This document shows, in pieces, positions 45,000 through 61,098 of a stretch of 64,000 nucleotides of DNA. The DNA is taken from contig OX422223.1 in assembly GCA_949130495.1 (NCBI GenBank), forward strand, positions 77,994,751 through 78,058,750. The letters run 5' to 3'. The notes beneath the pieces were generated by a model. The model saw only the letters and a list, made by a program, of their open reading frames with translations. It was not told where the DNA came from and ran no database searches. This DNA comes from Sambucus nigra (Eukaryota > Streptophyta > Magnoliopsida > Dipsacales > Adoxaceae). The position numbers were made by a program, and so were the translations under genes. Position 1 is the first letter of the stretch; every line of letters begins with the position of its first letter.

Positions 45000-47990
45000 T
45001 GTAACACCCCGCCTAATTAAATACCGGGTGATCAGTTCTTTATTAAATTAAAATCAAGGTGAACGGTTGGTTCATTCTTAGCATCATTGTCGCAAAATAA
45101 AATTTCCAATTAAAACACCCTAAATAATTAAGCTATGTGTCAAAACAATTTAAAACTTATTTCCATTTTATTAAATTCCAATGTGAAAACCTTTTTAATA
45201 ATCAACAGTTTAAGAATTGCATAAGTGCTACGGATATCAATCAACACAAAATGAATTAATCCATCTAGATTAACTAAACCAAGTCAAATATCCATACATG
45301 AAACCATCCTGACAAGACTTAACTCCCAAGGAGTACAAAATACTGGAAAACATAAATAAACATAAATCTCTGACAAATCCAAACGGAATAGGAAATCGGG
45401 CGACACATTCCCTAACTATGAAGAACTAAACATGAACTGAATCAATGAAGAGGTCGTCTAAAACAAAGGCCTGCAACTCCCACATAAGCTGCAGCACCTC
45501 CAATCCAAAGAACCTATGCATGACACCCCTATGGCTGGGCACCTGTAATACATATACATATATATACAAGAGAGAGAGAAAGACAGGAAATGGGTCAGAG
45601 ACCGGGTGTAAAATTGTTTTAAAAATTTTAGTTTAGCAAGTATTTAAAATGCTTACCCGCTAATACAACAACCATGTTAGTATGCGACACTCTCTTGAGA
45701 ATTCTCACCTCTCATCTAGTGTGCCCGCCTACCGTACTACTAAACCTCATAAGTTTGTCTCACTTATTCTCCATAAAGTTTTATCTCAAGAAATAACAAG
45801 GTTGTGATATTTAATTTAGAAAATTAATCTCTTCAAGATTTTTTTACACTATTTAGAACAAATCAGCATCGTTATGAAGTTCCCGAACACTTATACTAAA
45901 GTTGAAACATTTATTCATTACTTAACTACTTATTCGCACAGTAGAAAGTTCCCATATAGATATTAGTATATATATTAATCACACATATAATATATATACT
46001 AATGGCACCCCACATAAAATCTATGGTTCTGGCATACTCTGCTATCAAGTCCCCATATATCTCGTACTAGGGGAAATACTAGTTCGGAATCACTCTCGAA
46101 CTGTATTAACACAAAACATATACAATTGGAGGCAAAGCATAGTTCCCAATCCTAAGAGGTCAACACATACCCTCACGTCTCTTAGGACCATCTGACTATA
46201 ACTCAGATAGCCAGTAATCAAGGATACTATCTTCTAGGGTACGAGTCAATATCCCCCATAAAGGTCCAATCGAGATAAAACCGTCCCGGTGCGAAAACCT
46301 CAGTGATAGCAAGTAGCTCGGGTATGATTTTTACACAGATACGTAATATATGCACGATCACACAGTCATATATATAAATATTCACATTTTCTAAATTAGG
46401 TGTGCCCACGACCCAAAATTATAATTATTCATTCTTAGCAGAGATTACTCGATTATCTCGCATAACGAATTCGTCTCTTTTATTCTCATATATAATTTAC
46501 TCCATACTTACTTCTCATCTCTCGAAGTATTCTATCTTACTAAGCATAATTTCAGTAGACCTACTCTCAATTAATCTCTGGCCTAAACCCTTACGAGTCT
46601 CTATATTTTAGTAAATGTACGCATAAATTCCCATGTGTGAATAACTCCCCGTTAACCCACAATTTCATTAAATTACACTCAATGGAGTCTACCTAGACCC
46701 TACTGGTCCTCTTTATAATCCATTATGCTCTAACAATAATAATCAAGGATTTCAATGCATTTTAACCAGATTAACCAAAAAGAAGAAAAATACGTAATTT
46801 TCCAGGAGGGATCGATCGATCGAGGAATGGGGTCTATCGATCGATCGATGTTCTCGATCGATCGATCAAGCAGTTATGACAAATTTTTCCATTGTTAAGT
46901 TACGGGTTTGCCTCTCCAACCTCAACCAAAACTCCATTAATGAACCCAAAGCTCCCAAAAAACATTACTACAGGTATTATATACCTAACTACATGATTTC
47001 CTACGTGAAATATGTCAGAATTCATCAAAGATAACGAATTAATGGGGTAAAATTGACATAATCTTCAAGAACCCTAATTTCTCTTTTAATTTCCATTCTT
47101 CAAATTCTTTTCCAGACTTCTTTCTTCTAAGTCCATACAAATTCATGGTTAATCCTCTACATGTGATTGAGATGTCCAGAATATATCTACTTTCTCTACA
47201 ACATGTGATTTAAAGTCTCTAAGGCATTAAATTCTTCCATGAAACATGTTCTTAACAACCCTAGACTAACATGATTGAAACATTAACTAAAACTAAAGCA
47301 AGATAGATACTTTACTGTAATTCAAGGTTCTGATTTGTGGATGAAAAAGGTATGGTTGCATTCCTCGTCGCGCGATCTACGATTTGGATGTGGTGGCGGT
47401 GCAAACGGATGAGTTATTGGCCTTGGATTGCTTGGAAAGCTCTCTATCTTCTTCTCTAATGGTCATTCTTTGGTTTTGTGTTTGTTAACCCTAAAAGATA
47501 ACTCCGAAAGGCTAATATATCTTTAGGAAATTCGTGGATTTAATTATCCAAAAATATAAAATGTCTATTATACCCTCCCGGGATGCCAGTTAGGCTTAAA
47601 AATACCCCGAGACCCAAACTAGACCCCCGAGTACACTTTTCTAATTATCTCTACCCTTACGAACACATTGTTGCACTCAAAATGGCCATACGGGCAACTT
47701 ATAATTTATTCACTTTTAATAATAATAATTTAGTCCTGACACGACACAGGCGCGTCCCGACTTAAATTTCCATAATAGCCATTTTATTCACTCATGATAA
47801 TTTTTATAAAATCAATCTTATACATTACTTTACTCATTTAGTAATATTCGACAAATTCCAAATAATTACTAACTCTCGTCACGCTAGTAAATATTTAAAT
47901 CAAATTTCCATATTAATATTGAATTGATTTATCTCAATTAAATTTAATAAATCCATAAATTTAAAAGTCATAAAAATACGGGGTATTACA
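45000..47990 (-). mobile_element. E2 3' LTR (long-LTR family)
   Basis: 2991 bp with inverted ends TGTAACACCCCG at 45000 and CGGGGTATTACA at 47990. On minus a polypurine tract (AGGGGGAAAGTA) immediately precedes it, so it is a 3' LTR of a minus-strand element. Its organisation matches the E3 LTR. ORFs inside are short and not conserved. Confidence 0.85.
46810..46868. repeat. ATCGATCG palindromic repeats in E2 LTR
   Basis: Three blocks of tandem ATCG, each self-complementary, are separated by short spacers within 59 bases. They lie about 1.1 kb from the sense-strand start of the LTR. Confidence 0.9.
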
Positions 47991-49392
47991 TACTTTCCCC
48001 CTAATAACGGAATTTCATCCCGAAATTCAAAAAATAAGTCCTACCTGGTAAAACAATTCTGGATACCTTATCAGTACGCAAACTATCTACATAGTAAGGC
48101 CCTCGATCACTATAACCCCCGCCTCACAGCAAGCTTGTCTAACACTCTCATTAAAGACACTTCACATTGTGATCCTATCCGACAACATTCGCATAAGATA
48201 CGCCTATACATTATTAATTCCCATTATTAATATCATTAGGAAGTCGCACCTCACTACATGATAACTACTCGTATTTATCTAAACACAAAACTCTCATTCT
48301 GAGAGAAATCATACAAACATCTGACCACTCTTATTCGCCTAAAACAGTCGTGGTAATTCCACCATAGTCATTAGACTCTAACTCGACCAATCCAAAATTC
48401 TGATTATCCGTCCATCTCTTAACATTCAAAGTGAGAAAAATTAAGGTTTTTCCACATCAAAACCTCAATAAGCACCTTGTTCACAATAACAGGTATAGTG
48501 CTCCCACGGAACCCTACCATTAGGTAATATCCTCCCATAATTACCGTATTATACTCCACTTGCTAGCTATAACCGTTGTGGAAAAGAAATGATCACAATG
48601 AATCTAAAATTACCTCCACACTACTCCACTAATGGTTAGTCACCGCTCGCCTACTCCCCGGATTATGGGTGATACAACCTGCTCAAAACGAAATGTTATC
48701 CCCGATGCTTCCTGAAATCCCATATGGAAGGTGGGATTCAAAAATCTCATCTTAATTTAGAAAATACCGTGTAGGGCCATGTACCGGCGCGATCCTTCCT
48801 TTCAAAGGAAGACTGGGGAACACTAATTAATATTGTAAATCACTCCAAAGGAATATCAATCACTTCCTTCTTAGGCGACTTGTTCCACATATTATAATGA
48901 ACCCTTGATCTTGCCCTGATGTTGGCAACCCATCCAAGAAACTTTAATGACTTTATCGGCCTCTTCCATTATAGGAATTGTCGATAGCCACAAAATTCTC
49001 TGGTTAATTCTCTTGTCCCAATCGATTTCTATCTATGAGTGGTGCATGCGGAGACTACTCACTATGTCTCGCTTAATATCGACTTCTACTTGAAATGTCT
49101 CACATTAAGTGACACTTAATACTTCCCGTATTTCCTTGGCATATACCGAAAGTTCCGACCCGTGCGCTTTTCTCCAAGATGTGCACTTCTGGACCCTTTA
49201 TACCATACTAACATCTCCACTCTTTGTATGTGTCAATCGCTCTCAACATTTGACTAATTACTACTTTGCTTTGAGTCTTCTCCATATAGTTAAATTCTAA
49301 CCTTCTCAAGGAATACTGCTTTGTAAATGGCTTCCCATAGCCTTCCAACCAGATTCAGTGTGCTACTCTGATCGCTCACATATATATGGATT
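47991..49392 (-). mobile_element. E2 interior, 3' part only
   Basis: Starts with the polypurine tract at 47991-48002 and aligns with 54903-56263 of E3. Similarity ends around 49392. No gag or pol motif is seen on either strand. Plus ORF 49109-49300 is not conserved. Confidence 0.7.
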
Positions 49393-50104
49393 TATATTAT
49401 ATCAGTTGTATAAGATTTATATTATATCAGTTGTATTGTGTTTTGGTTGGTACTGTATAAGATTTACTTTATCAGTTGTATTGCGTTATAGCAGTTGAAT
49501 GTCATTAAAAGATTAATTGTATAAGATTTATATTCTGTTAAAATATCGTGTTAAAATATGTCATGTTATTAAAGGATCACTTGATTAAGATTTATATCCT
49601 ATTATTAAAAATTGGTTGTATAGAATCAGTTGAATTGTGTTTTGGTTGGTCATGTTTTACTTAATTTTGTTATAGCAATTGGTCCACTTTTATAAAATAT
49701 GTCCATTGTTATTATAACATTTGGACAATACATAAAATTTGGCCACTGAATTCTTGTTATATGTCCATCGTTATAAAATTTGGCCACTAAGATTTATAAG
49801 ATTTAGACAACATAATTAGAGTTGTATCATGTTATATGTCCACTATTATAAAATTTGGCCACTAAGATTTACAAGATTTGGCCAACACAATTAGAGTTGT
49901 ATCCACTATTGTAAAATTTGGCCACTGAATTCCAACATTCATTCAAACAAAATTCCAACAAATCCAAAATTCATTCATTTCGAATTCCAACAAATTCATT
50001 ACAAATTGCACAAGCAATTAATTGAGAAATACACGATAAATTAACATCACAAGCAATCCCAGAAACGACATTTAATTTCTATTCTAAACTTGTGAAATTT
50101 ATTT
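49393..50104. other. Unassigned AT-rich block
   Basis: Contains several diverged short repeats (TATCAGTTGTAT near 49400, 49425 and 49470; AAATTTGGCCACT near 49735, 49785, 49850 and 49915). It looks like old repeat or transposon sequence; no ends were identified. Confidence 0.45.
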
Positions 50105-50386
50105 CGGACTGTTGCCTATTCCATGTCCATCGAATTAGTCTTTTTTCCCTAATGTTGTTGAACTCGGTTCATAGTATCACCACTTCCATCTCCAGTGCAT
50201 TGGTCTTTGTCACTAACTCGAAATTATCGTTGTACACAGACTTTTTATCATCCAACCATTTCAAAAACTTACACGACCTATCATTGGGATTTGCATAACA
50301 CATAAAATGCCTTTCGGGATTTGTGGTTGTCTTCGATGTACGAATAATGGCATAGACACGACAAGCTCATTTCACTCTTGAATAAT
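50105..50386 (-). pseudogene. GRF-type zinc finger fragment
   Basis: On minus, following a TGA, the frame reads ACRVYAIIRTSKTTTNPERH, then FMCYANPNDRSCKFLKWLDD, then a helical tail to a stop near 50170. The order C...RTS.T..NP.R.F..C..P....C.F..W.D is the plant GRF zinc finger, a nucleic-acid-binding module found in many short plant proteins and in some transposon-linked ORFs. The upstream part is broken, so this is a decayed copy. Confidence 0.75.
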
Positions 50387-51129
<743 letters not shown>

Positions 51130-51148
51130 GCTCTATTTATTTTGGTAT

Positions 51149-51553
51149 ATGTCAGTTGCTTTAAGGATTGAAAGCCATTTGTGTATAATACCCCTATACG
51201 CTATGGAAGCTTTGACAATGCTTCAAGTAAAAACATTTTTTGTTAGACTTATGCCTTTCATGGATAACATACACCTAAGGATAATGTCTCGAGATTCTTT
51301 AGTTGTTCAATGGAACTTGGTTGTTGTATAATATAAGTCTTATCTTGATCAACTTATATGTTCCAAATTCTGGGACACTTTTTACAAGTTTGAGCAACGA
51401 GAAAAAGACATGAGTTTTCAAATATGCCAAACTAAAATTAGTGCTGGGAAGACACGTGGCATTATTTCATATACTACTAGATCCATTGAGAAAACGCTTG
51501 TAAGATTTCAATTGAGATTCGTCGAAGAGAATGCTAGTAATATTTCCAATTGA
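51149..51553 (+). pseudogene. Unrecognised reading frame with one stop
   Basis: A single plus frame of 135 codons with one TAA (51329). Composition is protein-like: VKTFFVRLMPFMDNIHLRIM, then FWDTFYKFEQREKDMSF and TRSIEKTLVRFQLRFVEEN. I do not recognise a family. It may be a decayed host-gene exon or transposon ORF. Confidence 0.35.
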
Positions 51554-51768
51554 TAATGCAAGGCACAAAGAGTTTTACATGAACTAACAATTTTCCAGTG
51601 ATATTTTCAATTGATAGGCCCATTCTTTAACTATGGTACCATCCAAATAAAGCATCGAATTATTCACATATTGATCAGGATTTCCAGAAACTCTCTACGA
51701 AGTTTAAAATAACTTATCTTAGTAGATTAGCTCCAAATTTTCTTTTCCTTTTTTACGGGAAGGGGATT
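51554..51768. other. Sequence left of E3
   Basis: AT-rich, no features. The expected target duplication of E3 would be GGATT (51764-51768). Its partner is outside the window. Confidence 0.3.
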
Positions 51769-52745
51769 TATGAAACCCGCCTAATAAAATACCGGGTGAT
51801 CAGTTCTATATCAATTTAAACAGGAATCTCAAATGGTTTCATTCTCAGCATAAATTTTGAAAACCATTTACTTACTAATAACGTATTAGGTCTGGTGTCA
51901 AAATTTTAAACTTTCTAATCTTTTTAACACAATCGTACAAGTAAATCCAACCATAAAAATACATAAATAACTGAAATGAATAAATAATAAGCGATAACTC
52001 TCGGTAAAACATATATACAACCAAATCGAATAGGCGTAAATGGAAATGCGACGAATAAAATAAATGACAATAATTGGGCAGCAAGCTCGAGTATAACTCC
52101 CATATCTCCTATCTAGATCACAAGGATAGAAGCGTCTAAACAATTCCTGCCAGCATCCACAGTTGTGGCAACAACGTCTGACTCTAAAGAATAATCATCT
52201 GGCGTCCCTGTGTCTGGACACCTAAAAAGTACAATAAAGGAGATCAAAAAAGAAAAATAGATACAGGTTAGAGCCCGGGATTTTAAAATATTTTAGCAAG
52301 TGCTTAACATACTTTAATATTTAAAATATGATACTCTCCCTATTTAAACTAGTCTCTCACTCACATGAGGTACCCATCACCACTCATCTAACAGTACACG
52401 CCTAAAGTAAGTATTTTAAAACACCCTCGTTAAGATACCCTGCCTAACTAATCTCTCACAACAACTAAATCATCATACACTATCTCGAGTCCCGCATATA
52501 TAACGTCCTAAGCTTTCGCACCTAGCTTATGAATTATAAATTCTCGCTTGTCATATATCCATTCATTATAAATAACCTTCACTTGTTATCACACTATTCA
52601 CATTTTAGTGTTATTATCTCGTATATAATATTCTCATCTTTATATACGTATATCACATTTTTATTCTGAATTTTATACTCCCGGATGATCCAGAAATTAT
52701 TCTACATTTTATTCTTTATTATGTCCGTAAATATATATTTTCACA

Positions 52746-52781
<36 letters not shown>

Positions 52782-53214
52782 CAAGTATATTCATACTTAT
52801 ATATCACACACTATATAAGTATAATAACCATCCCTCAGAGCTATAACTCAATGGATGCACTCTCTTAATGCTATCATCTTTCAGGGAATTACACACATAT
52901 CATCCTAGGTACTAGCGGTTGGACTCTCACACCGACTTGGTAAAAATCCAATCACAACGTATGGTAAGCGGTCATAATTCCTTACCGAAAATGAGAACGA
53001 AACATACCACCACATATCACCCCTGATAAATGCCACACAATATAAAAATTGATGCTATGACCTGGGGACTATACGCTGCCTGCTCCTCAAGCTATGGGAC
53101 TCACCCACATCGCGCAACTTCCCACGATAGCACAAGAGGGGTATGATTCACATAAATATATCGATCACACATAGATATATTTATAATCACATCATATATA
53201 TACTGTTTCTATAT

Positions 53215-53215
53215 T

Positions 53216-53271
<56 letters not shown>
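53215..53271. repeat. TG/TA microsatellite in E3 LTR
   Basis: About 6 TG units then about 22 TA units. Confidence 0.9.
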
Positions 53272-53272
<1 letters not shown>

Positions 53273-53776
53273 TCAAATCATGCTACTTATGCCTATCTCT
53301 CTTGGCATTAGACTATAATCCTGAATTTATCAATTCGTAATCATTTATAAGTACACACAAAACTTATTTTCATCCTATAAGTATTCACTTTATGATATAA
53401 TTTTAACATCTCTTATTTCTGAATAGTAGGTTATCACGTCTAGCTAGTATTCTTATATCATCCTACTCGCACCTTAGGATTTACTCGTACATATTCGGCA
53501 TCTATATGCTACCCATATATAATCAGAATATATATTCTACACGCATAAATATATATGTACGAACCCGCCGAATAATTCCTTGAATTTCGTTCATCCCAAA
53601 CATTTCTAAATTTAAATCCCGGATCTTTCCCACTAACCCGAAACTTCTATATCACCCATTTACTCTTTTAGAGGTCCTCACACTCTATTTCGGATCCCCT
53701 AATATCTATCTCCAAAAATGAATTCTTCTTCAATCCTTTTAGTCCAAGAAAACTCTCAAATCTGGACTATTATAAC

Positions 53777-53963
53777 CGAACCGAAGGTTCGATAAATGAA
53801 CCGATCAAGTTCTCAAAAATGAACTGATCCGGTGGCCAAGAAAAATGATCCGATACAGTTCTAAAAAATGAACCGATTCGGTGACCAAGAAAAATGAACC
53901 TATTCGGTGCTCAGATAATCGAACCGATCTGGTAACCCCAAGAATGAACTGGTCTGGTACTGT
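53777..53963. repeat. Repeated GAACCGAT-CGGT motifs in E3 LTR
   Basis: Six diverged units at roughly 35-base spacing carry near-palindromes such as ACCGATTCGGT. This is the same relative position as the palindrome clusters in E2 and S2. Confidence 0.8.
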
Positions 53964-54902
53964 CTGTTCAGGAGTTCATCTTCTCCAACTCCAAAAATTC
54001 ATTCCAACACTCATCAACCCAAATTCTATGGATTCTAACATCACCCAACATTATTAACAACATCTACACACTTGGATATACCCAACACAACAATTATTTC
54101 GAGGGATTCATCCATTTCTAAGAATTTAAACCCCAATTCTTATTTATGCAACTCTTCCATTTTCTCACTAAAAATCACACCATTAACATGGATTCTAACT
54201 CAGATTTTATGGAGTGGTTGATCTTCCAAAAACCCATAATTGTGCAAGAATCCCAAACCTAAAATCTTATAGTTTCACACCAACTATAATATGAACAATA
54301 AACACATTTAATCATTAAAGCAAGTTAAACACTTGCCTGGTTGGATAAATTCGACCATCTCATGTCGGAATCTGTTGGAGCTTGGCCCAAGTCTTCTCTT
54401 TTTCTCCCTTTTCTTCCTTCCTTTCTTCTTTATTTCCTTTCTTTCTTTCTCTCGTGGTTTATAAGAGAGAAAATAAGGGTTATCCACTTATTAAACCAAA
54501 AATTTACTCGTATACACAAATTTGAGTCCCTACTGATTCAAAAAGTCCTCGAAACCCAAACGCTACCCCTGGGTACTCTATTTTGACTATCTCAGTCCTT
54601 TCGAGACCAACCGTGCACTCGAAATTCCCATCCGAGTCACTTATCAAAAATTCACGTCTTAAACCCAACACATCTCCACATGCTTTTTCAAAATAAATAA
54701 CATCACATGTCACTTTTATTCACATGCGACATGAAATACAAATAGTCCATCTCAGTAACTTATTCCCGTAAGTAAATATAACATATGTAACTATTAATCT
54801 ATCACTTGAAAATTAATATTTACTATTTACTTTAAATTCTCAAATTATTAAACTACACCCACTCATATAATTTAATTATCCATAAAAGTACAGGGTATTA
54901 CA

Positions 54903-56263
54903 TTCTCCCCTTACAAGAGAATTTCATCCTCAAAATTCGGATACAATCAGTACTAAGATTCAGGATCTTTAACAACACACATCCTCGAGTACCAAACATT
55001 AATTCTCAAATTAAGGCTTAATCACTATAGCCCCATCTTCACGACAAGCTTATTCTAGTCTCTTCATACTGACACTCTTCATCACATATAAGCTATCACC
55101 TCAATAACAGGACATTGTGCTTCTACCAACGACATCGAAATAAGATGAGCTTATAAATCACTGGCTCTATCGCCTCACTCCTATTTGAAGGCCTCACATT
55201 ACTAAGTGACGGCATCCCATATCCATCCCAATACAAATCTCACATCTTGAGAGAAACCATAAGAACATCTGACTACTCCTGTCAGTCATTCCAATCTCGT
55301 TTCATGGCGACGTAACTCTTACGATGCTCAAAAGTCATCCCAAAATATAAATCACAACAATGGACTCTAAATCACGTCCGATACAAAAGTCTATTTATTC
55401 TCTCACCTCTAAACAACCAGAGGGAGAATGACCAGGCTTTCCCACACAAAACCTTAATAGGCACCTTGTCTACGACAAACATGTGCGAGTGACTACACAT
55501 AACTCTACCATTCGGTAATTTCTTATCCCAATTATCGTACTATGCTTTACTTCAATTACAAGTTAGGTCAGTTGTAGAAGTAACCTAACCGCGGTGACTC
55601 CAGAATCGCATTCATACCACTCTATTAGTCGTCAATCACCTCCCATCTACTCATCGGTTATAGGTGACACAACTTGTCCAAAATAAAACATCATCCCCAT
55701 TGCTTCTCAAAATCATTATCGGAGGTGGGGTTCAAGGATCTCATCCTTATTTACAACAACATTGGGTGGCCCCTCGCATTGGTGCAATCCTTCTTTACCA
55801 GCCTGCCTGCCTGCCTATTCCATCACTAGAATCGTCGGCTTGATACCAAATTTTCTGGTTGGTCATCTCGAACCAACCTATTTTCATCTGTGAGTGGTGC
55901 ACCCGGATACAATCTCACTATGTATCACCTAACAACAATTACCACTTATAATAACTCACATTAAGTGGTACTTTCTACTCCCCTTATTTCTCTAGGGTAC
56001 TAAAGTTTCTGCCCGTGCACTTTTTCCACAGCGCTCACTTCTAGGCTCGTTTTTCTCACAGAGATTAACATTCTATTTATTCGCAAGCCATTCTTTACAT
56101 TCAACTGAGTAGGACTCCGCTCTACTTTCCCATAATAGTTGGATTTTTTTTCTCTTGTCAAGAGATATCCGAATAAATGGATTCCCATAGCCCTTCAACC
56201 CATCTCGGGTATGCCAACTCTCATCACACACATATACTTGGATTATCTCCCTCCTCCCACGAT
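54903..56263 (-). mobile_element. E3 interior, 3' part
   Basis: From the polypurine tract to the S2 insertion; similar to 47991-49392 of E2. No gag or pol motif is seen. Open frames on minus (56000-56188, 56073-56276) are short. Confidence 0.65.
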
Positions 56264-56268
56264 GTTCA
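56264..56268. repeat. Target site duplication of S2 (left), GTTCA
   Basis: Repeated at 58830-58834. Confidence 0.92.
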
Positions 56269-58829
56269 TGTGACAACTCGTGATTCGAGATAAGGGGTGG
56301 CCAGCCCGATACCTCAACATAATGGAATCATGGATGAAAATCATTCTCAACATCATAACAATAAGATGAGTATACAGGAAAACCACCCACTAAATCAGAG
56401 AACGGGTTGCCAAAACTTTAATTTGATTAAAAGTTAAGGAAATAATTTAAACAACCCATATCTAATAAAAAAGTGGAATTCCAAATAAACTTATATTACT
56501 ACTAAAGCAACCGTATAATAAAAGGACCGAATTAGCTATCGGTCAACAGCTACATACAACGTATCACAACAGTTCAATAAATTTACATAATACATTCATT
56601 AAACAATTACAACGATTTGGGCCACACGCCCGAATGAAAGACCCGATCATATCTAGAATTTAAAAATGAAAGCGTCTAGCAAAGCATCCTGTAATGTCCA
56701 AAAAATTTTACAGCTCCTCAAAAGTATTTAGAATAGGAATATCACATCGGGCGCCCTTGCTGAGGAGCACCTGAGCGGATACCATAACATATACATCAAA
56801 GAAAATGAACGGGTCAGGGCTCGGTTTATATATGATTACCAGATGAACAAGAAGCATGATAGATATGGACAGTTAATCATGAATGAAGTAGATGAGAATC
56901 TAGCAACCTAATTACCAAGTATAATAAGGCAATTGAAATAATTCTACAGTTATTAACTTATACAAGAGAATAAAATTTAACCTCATTATTCATCATGTCT
57001 TTTCATTTTCCATTCCTTAACATAAATATAATTACCATCATATTTTATTATGGCAATACACATATCAAGTCCCACTTGATTTAGAAAGGTTATATTCTTA
57101 TACATATAACGATTCTAAGACCGCCCCTCTAAGTTTTCCCACTGGGCGCGCCCCTAAATGACTATCATCTTCCAGGTCCTATCTATACAAGACAACCTGG
57201 GCACCTAACGCACATCGGGAAGTGGCCATAAGCCTGCGAGTGAGTCATAACCACACCTGGAATTACCTCACTAGTGCAGAAAAACATATAAAAATCCCGC
57301 ATATGGCCGAGGACTATAGTCTCCCTGCGTTCATTAGTCAGGGGACATCACCTCATGTGCGAGCTTCCCTTATGATAGCATTTAGAGAGGTGTGTTTAAG
57401 TAAATTAACATTTACCAATTAAATCTCATTATCATTTCCATTAATCACATGTATGTTTCATTTTATTTGAAACCACGATCCTTGAATATTTCTCATTAAT
57501 ATTCATCATATTTTAAGTCCCGAATTATTCTCCAAAATATCACCAAAATCTTACGAGTCCCAAGGTGTTATATACCTCAATAAGACCCCTAACATCTCCG
57601 AGTATCGGCTTATAACTCTTAATTCCTAATAATTTGTGAAATGAAAAGTAATGCCTAAACATCACTTTTTGTACCCATGGAATTTACCCCAAGTGAACCC
57701 ATTCAACTCTAGGGTAACGACCAAACTCAACTAAAACTCTAGGACTCTAATTTTGCATCATACAAGAAGGTTCATAGGTCCTAAGCCTAAAGAAAAGGGG
57801 TAAAATTGGAAAAGAAAAATAAAAGAAAAATGCAGGATTTTCGAATCGATACGGTCAGACAAACGAATCGATTCGGTCAGGAAAACCAACATTCTGCATA
57901 ACATCCGAATCAATTCGGTTCACTTAGGCCTGGAAACTATCCCCATGTGAATCGATTCGGCCTAGCGGAATCGATTCACCCCTGCGAATTTTGCCAATTT
58001 TGGCTATGGAGTCTTGGACTCCTAAATTTCTCCCAACTTCAACTAACCCAAACCCTTATCATTTATTACTACCAACTGATTATAAATGCATCAAACAACC
58101 ATAATTTACACCAATATCCAATCAAATCAACCTCCAAAGGTTCAAAGCCCATAAATCCAATAAAAAAACCTATCTTTCTTACACCATAATTGACCCACAA
58201 CTACCAACACTAATTATTCAACTTAAATCATATAATAGCAAGTAGAAAACTTGCCTCGAGCTTACAAATTCAGATTTGATGAAGATGTAGGCAAGATCAA
58301 TCTCCAAATCTTCAATCTCTCTTTCTCCACAAGTTCTCTTCTTCTCTCTTTCTCTCTAGGTTTAGTAATACAATTAAGGGGAAATAGAAGACTTAGCAAG
58401 ACTAAGTCGTGGCTTTAGTCTATAATTACCAACTTAAGTGATCAATACTGCAATAAAATAACACACAACTACACATTTAAACTAAAACCAGTCAAAAGTG
58501 CCCGAAACTTCAAAAAAACAATATAGCACATATTTCGACTATCTCGCACCTTCCGGAACTAACTACGCCCTCCAATTTATCATTTGGAAATTTTATAACT
58601 CATTTTAAGTTCCGATTTCATTTAAACTAAAATGTCATTTTAAATCTTATGGCACAATAAAACACATCATGGAGATATTCACTTACACTTAAGGTAAATA
58701 TGCAACATCATAGTAAATATTAACTTTTCTTCATTAAATTAATACTTACTCCATATTCCAAAATTTTATATCTAGTTATTATACCTAGAAATAAATATAA
58801 AATGGTTCTCAAAAGCGAAGGTTATTACA
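56269..58829 (-). mobile_element. S2: solo LTR of the long-LTR group, inside E3
   Basis: 2561 bp with ends TGTGACAACTCG and GGTTATTACA and a perfect GTTCA duplication, without internal sequence. It shares motifs with the E2 and E3 LTRs (for example ATTCTCAACATCA near its start). Orientation minus is inferred from that similarity. Confidence 0.88.
57842..57977. repeat. GAATCGATTC palindromes in S2
   Basis: CGAATCGATTCG at 57864-57875, GAATCGATTC at 57949-57958 and 57968-57977, plus imperfect copies at 57842 and 57905. Confidence 0.88.
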
Positions 58830-61081
<2,252 letters not shown>

Positions 61082-61096
61082 GATGCTCCGATACCA
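61082..61096 (-). promoter_or_regulatory. E3 primer binding site
   Basis: On minus TGGTATCGGAGCATC lies two bases after the LTR end. It matches the initiator Met tRNA type with one mismatch in the first 12 bases. It fixes the element orientation as minus. Confidence 0.82.
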
Positions 61097-61098
61097 CC

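Larger units (their letters stand above)
51769..54902 (-). mobile_element. E3 3' LTR (long-LTR family)
   Basis: About 3.13 kb. The first 740 bases align with 61099-61837, the 5' LTR of the same element. The right end is GGGTATTACA at 54902, next to a minus-strand polypurine tract GTAAGGGGAGAA (54903-54914). The left end reads TATGAAACC where the partner has TGTGACACC. It includes TA/TG microsatellites at about 52750-52776 and 53217-53271. Confidence 0.85.
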
